This document shows, one piece after another, positions 7,976 through 16,591 of a stretch of DNA of 64,000 nt; within the stretch, counting starts at the first letter, position 1, and each line of letters starts with the position of its first letter. Source of the stretch: CALJFL01 sp039964455 (GTDB lineage Bacteria; Pseudomonadota; Gammaproteobacteria; Pseudomonadales; Halieaceae); the NCBI GenBank assembly GCA_039964455.1, contig JBDVXK010000004.1, positions 186,001 through 250,000 of the forward strand, given 5' to 3'. The notes under the pieces were generated by a model. It was given only the letters and a program-made list of their open reading frames with translations. It did no database searches and was not told the origin of the DNA. Made by a program: the position numbers and the translations under genes.

Positions 7976-9118
7976 TTGTCCACACCGGCTATTTTGGCAC
8001 TTGAAGACGGATCGATTTTCAAAGGCCTGGCCATTGGCGCCGAAGGCTCATCGGTGGGTGAAGTGGTATTCAATACCGCTATGTCCGGCTATCAGGAGAT
8101 TCTTACCGATCCCTCCTATGCCCGCCAGATCGTTACCCTGACCTATCCGCATATTGGCAACACCGGAACGACACCGGAGGACGAAGAGTCTTCGTCCATC
8201 TGGGCGGCAGGACTGGTGATTCGCGATTTACCGCTGATGGCCAGCAACTATCGCAATGAGCAGGATTTATCCGATTACCTCAAGAGCCGTAACATTGTTG
8301 CGATTGCTGATATTGATACCCGCAGGCTGACCCGGATTCTTCGGGAGAAGGGAGCGCTAAGTGGCTGCCTGATGGCGGGAGCCGCGCTGGATGAAGAGCA
8401 GGCGCTGGCCAATGCGAAAGGCTTTTCCGGCCTCAAAGGGCTGGACCTGGCAAAGGAAGTTACCGTTAAAGAGTCCTATGCCTGGGCCGAGGGCAGCTGG
8501 GTTCACGGCGAGGGTCATCAAACGCCTGCGGAGTCAGAGACCCCCTGGCACGTGGTGGCCTATGACTTTGGGGTGAAACGCAACATATTAAGGATGTTGG
8601 TCGATCGCGGCTGTCGTCTTACCGTGGTGCCGGCCCAGACGCCCGCCGCTGAAGTACTGGCACTGGCGCCAGATGGCATCTTCCTCTCCAATGGCCCCGG
8701 TGATCCGGAGCCCTGTGACTACGCGATTACGGCGATACGCGAGATCCTTGAGACCGATATTCCTGTCTTCGGAATTTGCCTGGGCCACCAGTTGCTGGGC
8801 CTGGCCAGCGGCGCTACCACGATGAAAATGAAATTCGGGCATCACGGTGCCAATCACCCTGTGCAGAATCTCGACGACGGGACAGTGTTGATCTCCAGCC
8901 AGAATCACGGCTTTGCAGTCGATGAGAGCAACTTGCCCGACACCTTGCGCGTCACGCATAAATCCCTGTTTGATGGCACCTTGCAGGGTATTCATCGTAC
9001 CGACAAGGCGGCCTTCAGCTTTCAGGGACACCCCGAGGCTAGCCCGGGCCCCCATGACGCCGCCCCATTATTTGACCACTTCATAGAGCTGATTTCAGCC
9101 AGAGCCGGAAATTCCTGA
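7976..9118 (+). CDS. carA: Carbamoyl-phosphate synthase small subunit (glutaminase)
   Basis: A 380-residue glutamine amidotransferase subunit. It hydrolyses glutamine and channels ammonia to CarB for carbamoyl phosphate, the shared precursor of arginine and pyrimidines. The class I triad is visible as Cys268 (FGICLGHQ), His352 and Glu354. The start is TTG at 7976 with GGGAGG at 7965-7970 and 5-base spacing; E. coli carA is also known to start at a UUG. carB follows after 6 bases. Expression is probably set by the leader attenuator upstream. Confidence 0.97.
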   Translation: MSTPAILALEDGSIFKGLAIGAEGSSVGEVVFNTAMSGYQEILTDPSYARQIVTLTYPHIGNTGTTPEDEESSSIWAAGLVIRDLPLMASNYRNEQDLSDYLKSRNIVAIADIDTRRLTRILREKGALSGCLMAGAALDEEQALANAKGFSGLKGLDLAKEVTVKESYAWAEGSWVHGEGHQTPAESETPWHVVAYDFGVKRNILRMLVDRGCRLTVVPAQTPAAEVLALAPDGIFLSNGPGDPEPCDYAITAIREILETDIPVFGICLGHQLLGLASGATTMKMKFGHHGANHPVQNLDDGTVLISSQNHGFAVDESNLPDTLRVTHKSLFDGTLQGIHRTDKAAFSFQGHPEASPGPHDAAPLFDHFIELISARAGNS

Positions 9119-9124
9119 GCGCCC

Positions 9125-12100
9125 ATGCCAAAAAGAACTGATCTCGAAACAATTTTGATCCTGGGTGCCGGGCCTATCGTGATAGGCCAGGCCTGTGAGT
9201 TCGACTACTCTGGCGCGCAGGCCTGCAAAGCCCTGCGTGAAGAGGGGTACAGGGTGGTGCTGGTGAATTCGAACCCGGCGACCATCATGACTGACCCCGC
9301 GATGGCCGATGCAACCTATATCGAGCCCATCGAATGGCGAACTGTTGCCCGCATTATCGAACAGGAAAAGCCTGACGCCTTGCTGCCCACCATGGGTGGG
9401 CAGACAGCACTTAACTGTGCGCTGGACCTCGCGCGCGAGGGTGTGCTGGAGGACAACGGTGTCGAGATGATAGGCGCCACCAAAGAGGCCATCGACATGG
9501 CCGAAGACCGCCAGTTGTTCGATGACGCAATGAAGCGGATTGGCCTCGCCACACCGCGGTCGGCCACTGCTCATAGTCTGGAGGAGGCCTATCAGGTACT
9601 CGACTCCATAGGCTTCCCCTGCATCATCCGGCCATCCTTCACCATGGGTGGGTCCGGTGGCGGTATAGCCTACAACCGCGAAGAGTTCGAGGAGATTTGT
9701 GTTCGTGGACTGGACCTGTCGCCAACCAATGAACTGTTGATCGATGAATCATTGATTGGCTGGAAAGAGTTTGAGATGGAGGTCGTTCGTGACAAGAACG
9801 ATAACTGCATCATCGTCTGTGCCATCGAGAACTTTGACGCCATGGGTGTCCACACCGGTGATTCAATTACGGTAGCGCCCGCGCAGACGCTAACGGATAA
9901 GGAATACCAGATCATGCGCAACGCCTCCCTGGCGGTGCTGCGTGAAATTGGTGTTGAAACAGGTGGCTCCAATGTTCAGTTTGGACAGGATCCGGAGACG
10001 GGTCGCCTGGTGATTATTGAAATGAATCCACGGGTGTCGCGCTCCTCGGCGCTGGCCTCCAAGGCAACTGGCTTTCCGATCGCCAAGGTTGCCGCCAAGC
10101 TCGCGATTGGCTACACGCTGGACGAGTTACAGAACGATATTACCGGCGGCGCCACGCCCGCATCGTTTGAGCCCTCCATAGATTATGTGGTCACCAAGAT
10201 TCCGCGCTTCGCCTTCGAGAAATTCCCTGCCGCCGACCCGCGCCTGACTACGCAGATGAAGTCGGTGGGTGAGGTCATGGCCATTGGTCGCACGTTCCAG
10301 GAGTCCATGCAGAAAGCGCTGCGTGGCCTGGAAGTGGGCAGTGCCGGCTTTGAGCACATGATGGACGTAGATAATCCGGATCTGCGCGAAGAGCTGGTGT
10401 CTGAGCTGACAAACCCCGGGCCAGACCGTATCTGGTATATCGGAGATGCTTTTCGAGCGGGCATGAGCCTTGACGAGGTTTACAAGTATTCGGGGGTGGA
10501 TCCCTGGTTCCTGATACAGATACAGGACATCATCCAGACCGAGGACGATCTAAAATCGGTTGAACTGGCCGACATCGATTACGACCAGATGTTTGCATTG
10601 AAGCGTAAGGGCTTTTCCGATGCACGCCTCGCTGTGCTGTTGGCGGTTGACGAATCCGAGATGCGCGAGCATCGCCTGTCTCTGGATATCAGGCCGGTTT
10701 ACAAGCGTGTTGATACTTGCGCTGCCGAGTTTGCCTCGGCCACTGCCTACATGTATTCCACGTACGAGCAGGAGTGCGAGGCCGCACCAACAGATCGCGA
10801 CAAGATTTTGGTTCTTGGCGGCGGCCCCAACCGTATCGGCCAGGGTATCGAGTTCGATTATTGCTGTGTGCATGCTGCGCTGGCCATGCGCGAAGATGGC
10901 TACGAGGCCATCATGGTTAACTGTAATCCGGAGACTGTTTCTACCGATTACGACACCTCTGACAGGCTCTATTTCGAGCCGGTTACATTGGAGGACGTGC
11001 TGGCCATTGTCGATCTGGAGAAACCCAAGGGCGTGATTGTGCAGTTTGGTGGCCAGACGCCGCTGAAACTGGCCCGGGCTCTTGAGGCTGCCGGTGTGCC
11101 GATTATAGGAACCACCCCGGATGCTATCGATCGCGCCGAGGATCGGGAACGTTTCCAGCAGATGATCCAGAAGCTGGGGCTGTTGCAACCATCCAACACG
11201 ACGGTGCGTAGCGTTGAAGAGGCGGTGGAAGCCGCCGCCCAGATCGGCTACCCGCTGGTAGTGCGTCCATCCTACGTGCTGGGTGGTCGGGCGATGGAAA
11301 TTGTGTACCGTGAAGAAGACCTTTTGCGGTACATGCGCGATGCGGTGCAGGTGTCTGATGATTCTCCGGTACTGTTGGACAGCTTCCTCAGCGCTGCAGT
11401 AGAAGTAGATATTGATGCGGTGTCCGATGGCGAGCAGGTTGTGATCGGCGCGATTATGCAGCACATCGAGCAGGCTGGCGTGCACTCGGGCGACTCTGCA
11501 TGCTCGCTGCCACCTTACAGCCTGGACCCGGCAGTACAGGACGCCATGCGCGAGCAGGTTCGGCAAATGGCCCTGGAGCTTGGTGTGAAAGGGTTGATGA
11601 ACGTGCAGTTGGCCTGGCAGGATAATGAAATCTATGTGATTGAGGTGAACCCAAGGGCGTCACGTACCGTGCCATTTGTGTCCAAGTGCATTGGTTCCTC
11701 GCTGGCCAAGGTTGCTGCTCGCTGCATGGCTGGCCAGACACTGGCGTCGCAGGGCTTTACCAAAGAAATTGTTCCCCCTTATTACAGCGTCAAAGAAGCG
11801 GTTATGCCGTTTAACAAATTCCCCGGTCAGGACCCGATACTGGGCCCGGAAATGAAATCTACCGGGGAAGTGATGGGCACTGGCGATACATTTGCCGGAG
11901 CGTTTGCCAAGGCGCAACTCGCCGGTGGCGGGTCGCCGCCCACTCAGGGCACAGCACTGATCAGCGTGCGAGATGTCGACAAGAACGGTGCCGTAGAAGT
12001 CGCTCGTGACCTGGTCGCGCTGGGCTTTGATCTCGCGGCTACTGCTGGTACTGCGGCGGCGCTGGAAACTGCTGGCCTGGCAGTACGACGAATTAACAAG

Positions 12101-12349
12101 GTATCCGAAGGGCGGCCGCACATCGTCGATATGATCAAGAACGACGAGGCTGACTTTATTATCAATACCACGGAAGGTCGGCGAGCGATTGCCGATTCGG
12201 CGCCAATACGCGCCAGTGCCGAAGCACACCGTGTGTTCTACACTACTACTTTGACTGCAGCCCAGGCGATTTGTATGTCATTGCAGCTTGAGGGCGACAG
12301 GAGCACTGTGCGACGCCTGCAGGATCTACACAGGAGCATCGGTGGATGA
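9125..12349 (+). CDS. carB: Carbamoyl-phosphate synthase large subunit
   Basis: A 1074-residue synthetase of normal family length (E. coli 1073). It has two homologous ATP-grasp halves, for carboxyphosphate and carbamate phosphorylation, each opening with a G-G-G/A-G-P-N/I-x-I-G-Q nucleotide loop. An oligomerisation region and a C-terminal MGS-like allosteric domain follow. It is cytoplasmic and pairs with CarA. It overlaps greA by 4 bases (ATGA). A carA-carB-greA operon is established in Pseudomonas aeruginosa. Confidence 0.98.
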   Translation: MPKRTDLETILILGAGPIVIGQACEFDYSGAQACKALREEGYRVVLVNSNPATIMTDPAMADATYIEPIEWRTVARIIEQEKPDALLPTMGGQTALNCALDLAREGVLEDNGVEMIGATKEAIDMAEDRQLFDDAMKRIGLATPRSATAHSLEEAYQVLDSIGFPCIIRPSFTMGGSGGGIAYNREEFEEICVRGLDLSPTNELLIDESLIGWKEFEMEVVRDKNDNCIIVCAIENFDAMGVHTGDSITVAPAQTLTDKEYQIMRNASLAVLREIGVETGGSNVQFGQDPETGRLVIIEMNPRVSRSSALASKATGFPIAKVAAKLAIGYTLDELQNDITGGATPASFEPSIDYVVTKIPRFAFEKFPAADPRLTTQMKSVGEVMAIGRTFQESMQKALRGLEVGSAGFEHMMDVDNPDLREELVSELTNPGPDRIWYIGDAFRAGMSLDEVYKYSGVDPWFLIQIQDIIQTEDDLKSVELADIDYDQMFALKRKGFSDARLAVLLAVDESEMREHRLSLDIRPVYKRVDTCAAEFASATAYMYSTYEQECEAAPTDRDKILVLGGGPNRIGQGIEFDYCCVHAALAMREDGYEAIMVNCNPETVSTDYDTSDRLYFEPVTLEDVLAIVDLEKPKGVIVQFGGQTPLKLARALEAAGVPIIGTTPDAIDRAEDRERFQQMIQKLGLLQPSNTTVRSVEEAVEAAAQIGYPLVVRPSYVLGGRAMEIVYREEDLLRYMRDAVQVSDDSPVLLDSFLSAAVEVDIDAVSDGEQVVIGAIMQHIEQAGVHSGDSACSLPPYSLDPAVQDAMREQVRQMALELGVKGLMNVQLAWQDNEIYVIEVNPRASRTVPFVSKCIGSSLAKVAARCMAGQTLASQGFTKEIVPPYYSVKEAVMPFNKFPGQDPILGPEMKSTGEVMGTGDTFAGAFAKAQLAGGGSPPTQGTALISVRDVDKNGAVEVARDLVALGFDLAATAGTAAALETAGLAVRRINKVSEGRPHIVDMIKNDEADFIINTTEGRRAIADSAPIRASAEAHRVFYTTTLTAAQAICMSLQLEGDRSTVRRLQDLHRSIGG

Positions 12350-12822
12350 GCAAAGTACCAATGACAGTTGCCGGTGAAGCGGCATTGCGGGAGGAGTTGG
12401 ACCGACTCAAGAGAGTCGATCGTCCCATTATCACTGAAGCGATTGCTGTCGCCAGAGAACATGGCGACCTCAAGGAGAATGCCGAGTACCACGCTGCCCG
12501 TGAGCAACAGAGTTTCAATGAGGGGCGCATCATGGAGATCGAGGGCAAACTGGGCAACGTCCAGGTCATCGATGTCACCGCGATTGCACATACCGGCAAG
12601 GTAATTTTCGGTACCACCATTGATCTGCTCAACACGGCTACGGATGAAACCGTTACCTACCGCATCGTCGGTGAAGATGAGGCGGATGTGAAGAAGAACC
12701 AGATCTCCGTCGGATCACCCGTCGCCCGCGCACTGATCGGTAAGGAGGAGGGTGACGTGGTTGTTGTGCGCGCGCCCAGCGGCGATATCGAATACGAAAT
12801 AGATCAGGTGCGGCACATTTAA
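12346..12822 (+). CDS. greA: Transcription elongation factor GreA
   Basis: A 158-residue protein with the N-terminal coiled coil carrying the acidic tip and a C-terminal FKBP-like domain. GreA enters the RNA polymerase secondary channel and stimulates cleavage of backtracked RNA. The length equals E. coli GreA. The ATGA overlap with carB implies coupled translation. The next gene, feoA, begins about 7-28 bases downstream on the same strand, so transcripts may continue into the iron genes. Confidence 0.97.
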   Translation: MSKVPMTVAGEAALREELDRLKRVDRPIITEAIAVAREHGDLKENAEYHAAREQQSFNEGRIMEIEGKLGNVQVIDVTAIAHTGKVIFGTTIDLLNTATDETVTYRIVGEDEADVKKNQISVGSPVARALIGKEEGDVVVVRAPSGDIEYEIDQVRHI

Positions 12823-12850
12823 GACATAGGTGGCCGAAAAACCCCCAGGT

Positions 12851-13099
12851 ATGAAATCCACGCTGTGGTCACTGACAGCCGGTGACCAATGTAACATTGT
12901 CGGCTATGACGATGCCCTGGCAGAACCTTATCGCATTCGACTTCTGGAGTTCGGCTTTCATCCCGGCGAGTCCGTAACCTGCCTGCAATCACCCGCATTT
13001 GGCGCTCCCAAAGTCTACCGGGTCAGCAATACCATATTTTCACTGGATGACGAGGTGGCCAGCCACGTGCGGGTAAGGCTGGTGGTCGATCATGCCTAG
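12851..13099 (+). CDS. feoA: FeoA-like SH3-domain protein of ferrous iron uptake
   Basis: An 82-residue protein of FeoA size and fold pattern (L-W-S-L-T-A-G-D near the start, then a hydrophobic beta-rich SH3-like domain with R-I-R-L-L-E-F-G). FeoA is a small cytoplasmic partner of the FeoB iron permease. It overlaps feoB by 8 bases. The start is uncertain: ATG 12851 fits family length, while GTG 12830 would add 7 residues, and neither has a good ribosome site. Translation is probably coupled to greA. Confidence 0.8.
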   Translation: MKSTLWSLTAGDQCNIVGYDDALAEPYRIRLLEFGFHPGESVTCLQSPAFGAPKVYRVSNTIFSLDDEVASHVRVRLVVDHA

Positions 13100-14927
13100 A
13101 GTGCTGCTGATTGGCAGCCCCAACTCCGGTAAAAGTCTGCTGTTTAATCGACTGACCGGGTTGTCGCAAAAGGTGGCAAACTTTCCAGGGATTACTGTTG
13201 ATGTGGGAGTAGGGCGCCTGCAGGCGCTGCCTGAGCTGGAGCTGGTGGATTTCCCCGGCACCTATTCGCTGCAGGCAATCTCGGCGGAGGAGAGGGTAGC
13301 GGTTGCCGAGTTTGAGCGTGCTCTGGCCGACCCCGATGTCACCCAGGTTCTGTGTGTTATTGATGCTACCCGGCTGGAGAAAAGCCTGTATTTCACCTTG
13401 CAGGTGATTCGCGAGTGCGAGCGCGAGGGCAAGCCAGTGGCTGTACTCGCCAATATGATTGACGTGCTCGATGCCCACAAGCTGAGCTTTGAGGTCGAGT
13501 CGCTGGCCGCTGCGCTACATACCCCGGTGCTACCCCTGTCGGCACGTTCAGGTAAGGGTGCTCCCGCACTGCTCGACTACCTGCGCGACGGCCGCACCAG
13601 GAATGTACAAGCGCCCAGGCAGCACCTGGTCAGCACTCCGGATGAGATATTGCGGGGAAACGCCCACCAACTTGCTCATCGCTATGGCCCGCGCGGTGAT
13701 GTACTGGTGCGCACGCAGACCCGTCTGGACAGTTTCTTTCTGCACTCGCTGACGGGCGGTGTGGCGTTCTTTCTCATTATGTACCTGCTGTTTCAATCGA
13801 TATTTACCTGGTCGGCACCGGTAATGGATGGCGTGGAGCATTTGCTGGGCTTTATCGCCGACGCCCTGGTGCCTTTGATCGGCAATGACACCCTGCGTGA
13901 CTTCACCGCAGATGCTGTTTTCGGAGGGTTGGGTGCCTTTCTGGTGTTCGTGCCGCAAATTTTTGTACTGACCTTTATCATCGGTTTGCTGGAGGACTCG
14001 GGGTATATGGCTCGGGCGGCCTTGATCTGCCACAAGCCGCTGCGGCTGTTTGGACTCACGGGAAAGAGTTTTATTCCCATGCTGTCGGGTGTGGCCTGCG
14101 CTATTCCCGGCATTTACGCGGCTCGCGCTATCGATTCCCCGCGCAAGCGTGTGTTGACCTATATGGCCATACCGTTGATGCCCTGCTCGGCGCGGTTGCC
14201 TGTCTATACGCTGTTAATCGCCGCGTTTATTCCGTCGGGTACTGCGCTTGGCGGATTGGTCGGCTGGCAGGGTCTGGCGATGTTCGGCATTTATTTTTTT
14301 GGCATGAGCTGCGGCCTGCTGGTAACGGGACTGGTATCGCGCATCAGCAAGGACCACTTCACCGACTTACCGTTCGTGCTGGAGTTGCCTCCCTACCGAC
14401 TGCCGGGCCTGCGACCACTGCTGCGCAATTCTGTTAACCGTGCCAGTCACTTTGTCACCAAGGCCGGCAAAATAATTTTCGCGGTGACCGTACTGGTCTG
14501 GATCCTGGGTTACTTCCCTAATTACGGTGCCGACCTCGAGGCTTCCTGGCTGGGCACCCTGGGCCATGTGATGGAGCCGCTCTTCGCACCACTCGGCCTG
14601 GACTGGCGCTACGGTGTCGCCATTCTCACCTCGTTCCTGGCCCGTGAGGTATTCGTGGGTACCCTGGGGACGATCTTCGGTATCGAGGGTGCGGAGGAGA
14701 ACATGGTGCCGCTGGTTAGCCAGATACAAGCGACTGATATGAGCATCGGTTCGGGTCTGGCGCTGCTGGTGTTTTTTGCCATCGCGCTGCAGTGCGTGTC
14801 GACCCTGGCGATTCTTTCGAAAGAGAGTGAATCGACGGCGTTAGCGCTGAAGCTGTTTGCGGGGTATTTCCTCTTCGCCTATGCAGCTGCCCTGGCGGTT
14901 TACCAGTTGGCCCTGGTCTTCACCTGA
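13092..14927 (+). CDS. feoB: Ferrous iron transport protein B (GTPase permease)
   Basis: A 611-residue inner-membrane Fe(II) transporter, shorter than the 773-residue E. coli protein. The N-terminal G domain shows G1 GSPNSGKS (8-15), the G2 region FPGITVDV, G3 DFPG, G4 NMID and a G5-like SARSG. The rest is two Gate-type membrane repeats (including the segment near A-C-A-I-P-G) and a C-terminal membrane region. No feoC follows. The pair sits inside a block where Pseudomonas has greA directly next to yhbY-rlmE, so it looks inserted. I see no Fur box between greA and feoA. Confidence 0.93.
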   Translation: MPRVLLIGSPNSGKSLLFNRLTGLSQKVANFPGITVDVGVGRLQALPELELVDFPGTYSLQAISAEERVAVAEFERALADPDVTQVLCVIDATRLEKSLYFTLQVIRECEREGKPVAVLANMIDVLDAHKLSFEVESLAAALHTPVLPLSARSGKGAPALLDYLRDGRTRNVQAPRQHLVSTPDEILRGNAHQLAHRYGPRGDVLVRTQTRLDSFFLHSLTGGVAFFLIMYLLFQSIFTWSAPVMDGVEHLLGFIADALVPLIGNDTLRDFTADAVFGGLGAFLVFVPQIFVLTFIIGLLEDSGYMARAALICHKPLRLFGLTGKSFIPMLSGVACAIPGIYAARAIDSPRKRVLTYMAIPLMPCSARLPVYTLLIAAFIPSGTALGGLVGWQGLAMFGIYFFGMSCGLLVTGLVSRISKDHFTDLPFVLELPPYRLPGLRPLLRNSVNRASHFVTKAGKIIFAVTVLVWILGYFPNYGADLEASWLGTLGHVMEPLFAPLGLDWRYGVAILTSFLAREVFVGTLGTIFGIEGAEENMVPLVSQIQATDMSIGSGLALLVFFAIALQCVSTLAILSKESESTALALKLFAGYFLFAYAAALAVYQLALVFT

Positions 14928-14944
14928 GCGGTAAGCCGTTTTGG

Positions 14945-15289
14945 CTATTCGGCGCGCTCGCACTGGAACGCCCGGACTTCCGCTAGTACCAGTCGTGCAA
15001 CCAGCTTGAGCATCAAGGCGTGATTCTCTGTGCGAATGCCTTCCAGCCCGCCGTTGATTTGATCCTGCAGGATGTCGCGCTGCTCTGTGCTGAGCTCATC
15101 AGGCAGGTCGATACTGAAGCTGTATTGCTCGGATTCGCTGAGGTCAGCGTAGATTCGGGTGAGTTGTTCGGCGGTGAAGTCTATCAGTTGCTGGTCGGCA
15201 CCCTTAGCGTCTAACAGGGCGCGCAATTCGCGATCGAGGTAAGCCAACCCCTTGGCTTGCTGTGACGGGAAGTCGAGAACATCCCCCAT
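14945..15289 (-). CDS. Hypothetical protein (114 aa)
   Basis: I do not recognise this protein. It is acidic, predicted mostly helical and soluble, with no signal peptide, cysteine cluster or repeat. The N terminus M-G-D-V-L-D-F-P-S resembles the start of small proteins that bind larger partners through a short linear segment, but that is only an impression. It converges with feoB (17 bases between stops) and lies downstream of yhbY on the same strand after a 73-base gap. Codon use matches its neighbours. Confidence 0.6.
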   Translation of the reverse strand: MGDVLDFPSQQAKGLAYLDRELRALLDAKGADQQLIDFTAEQLTRIYADLSESEQYSFSIDLPDELSTEQRDILQDQINGGLEGIRTENHALMLKLVARLVLAEVRAFQCERAE

Positions 15290-15362
15290 GAACTAGCATC
15301 CCCAGACTGATTTCAGTTCATGATAGCGATTGCGCCCTGACTAGGGAAGCGGTGTTGCCGAC

Positions 15363-15674
15363 TCAGGCCGGCCGGATCAGGTTGGACTTGCGCGGATCGG
15401 GTTCGCTGGTGCGGCGCAGCACCAACAACACGTTGCCGATGCTCTGTATCAGCTGGGCGTTGACCCGGGCGCACAGCTCCTCGGCCACCGCGTTGCGGGC
15501 ATCCTTGTCGCCTACCGCCAGTTTAATCTTGATTAACTCATGATCGCTGAGGGCACGGTCCACCTCGCTGATAACGCCGTCGCTGAGGCCATTGCCAGCA
15601 ATTGTGACGACCGGCTTTAATTTGTGGCCTATCGCCCTTAATTGTCGCTTGTCCTGATTGGTTTTCTTGCTCAT
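15363..15674 (-). CDS. yhbY: Ribosome assembly RNA-binding protein YhbY (CRM domain)
   Basis: A 103-residue single CRM-domain protein. The start has the family pattern R-Q-L-R-A-I-G-H-K-L-K-P-V-V-T-I-A-G-N-G-L, followed by the H-E-L-I-K-I-K-L strand. YhbY associates with pre-50S particles. It is transcribed divergently from rlmE, 85 bases away, an arrangement conserved in many gammaproteobacteria. A TAGAAT on the minus strand near 15720 is a possible -10 box. Confidence 0.94.
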   Translation of the reverse strand: MSKKTNQDKRQLRAIGHKLKPVVTIAGNGLSDGVISEVDRALSDHELIKIKLAVGDKDARNAVAEELCARVNAQLIQSIGNVLLVLRRTSEPDPRKSNLIRPA

Positions 15675-15759
15675 GGGTATTCCGAGTACAATGCCGGTTT
15701 GACGGGGGCGAGCATTCTACACAAGCGCGCCCACTGCTGAAACCGGAAGAAAGTCCACT

Positions 15760-16386
15760 ATGGCCAAAAAAAGCTCATCCAGCAAAGCCTGGTTGAAGGA
15801 ACATCGCGATGATCCCTACGTGCAGCAGGCCCAGCGCGAGGGCTATCGTTCCCGTGCCTGCTACAAGTTGCTGGAGCTTCAGCAGAAAGACCGGCTGATT
15901 CGCCCGGGCATGACGGTAGTGGATCTGGGCAGTGCCCCCGGCGGCTGGTCGCAGGTAGCGGCAGAGCTGGTGGGGCATAAGGGCCGTGTCGTGGCTTCGG
16001 ATATCCTGCCCATGGATGCGCTGGCAGGGGTAGAGTTCGTGGAAGGTGATTTCACCGACGACGCCGTGTTCGAGCAGATTCTGTCGGTGGTGGGAGATGC
16101 CCCCGTAGATTCTGTTATCTCCGATATGGCGCCGAATATGAGTGGCCTGACGGCCGTGGATCAGCCACGAGCGATGTACCTGGTGGAGCTCGCGGTCGAC
16201 ATGGCAAGGCGCATACTGGCGCCCGGAGGGTCATTTGTGGCCAAAGTCTTTCAGGGCGAGGGTTTTGACGCCCTGATTCGCGATGCCCGCGGCGATTTTG
16301 GCCGGGTTTTGACCCGCAAACCCAAGGCGTCAAGGCCCCGGTCACGAGAAGTGTACCTGGTGGCGCGAGACTACCGGGGGGGTTGA
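15760..16386 (+). CDS. rlmE: 23S rRNA (uridine-2552-2'-O)-methyltransferase RlmE
   Basis: A 208-residue SAM-dependent methyltransferase (FtsJ/RrmJ) that methylates U2552 of 23S rRNA in late 50S assembly. The SAM loop D-L-G-S-A-P-G-G-W is at 55-63. The K-D-K-E catalytic tetrad is visible as Lys36, Asp122, Lys162 and Glu197, a two-residue shift from E. coli. It precedes ftsH, as in E. coli, but a 205-base gap with its own promoter separates them here. Confidence 0.97.
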   Translation: MAKKSSSSKAWLKEHRDDPYVQQAQREGYRSRACYKLLELQQKDRLIRPGMTVVDLGSAPGGWSQVAAELVGHKGRVVASDILPMDALAGVEFVEGDFTDDAVFEQILSVVGDAPVDSVISDMAPNMSGLTAVDQPRAMYLVELAVDMARRILAPGGSFVAKVFQGEGFDALIRDARGDFGRVLTRKPKASRPRSREVYLVARDYRGG

Positions 16387-16451
16387 AAGATGGAGCAGGC
16401 GCCCCAATTGTAGTAAATTGGTGATAGATATCCCGCGCGCGTGCGTATAAC

Positions 16452-16483
16452 CACTTGAGACAGCCTTCGCTGTCGGGCCAAGT
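16452..16483 (+). other. Inverted repeat upstream of the ftsH promoter
   Basis: A two-part stem: CACTTG (16452-16457) pairs with CAAGTG (16478-16483), and the inner GACAGC (16459-16464) pairs with GCTGTC (16469-16474) around a CTTC loop. No T-run follows, so it is not a standard terminator. It lies 65 bases after rlmE and about 25 bases before the ftsH -10 box. It could protect the 3' end of the rlmE mRNA or act as a protein site. Confidence 0.4.
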
Positions 16484-16508
16484 GCCCCTGACTGGGACGT
16501 AACTTGGT

Positions 16509-16514
16509 TATAAT
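16509..16514 (+). promoter_or_regulatory. -10 box of a promoter for ftsH
   Basis: A perfect TATAAT at 16509-16514 lies 77 bases before the ftsH ATG. The best -35-like element is CTGACT at 16488-16493, but its 15-base spacing is short. I see no sigma-32 heat-shock pattern. The -10 is convincing; the full promoter is less so. Confidence 0.5.
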
Positions 16515-16591
16515 CCTTCTATATTTAGGGAGTAGAAGCTGTCACACCCGCCATGGGGCGGTGAATTTGTGAGTAAACAGCATTGAGTGAT

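Noticed and set aside
10550..11566. 338-codon open frame antisense to carB
   Set aside because: It is a shadow of a conserved carB half; no start context.
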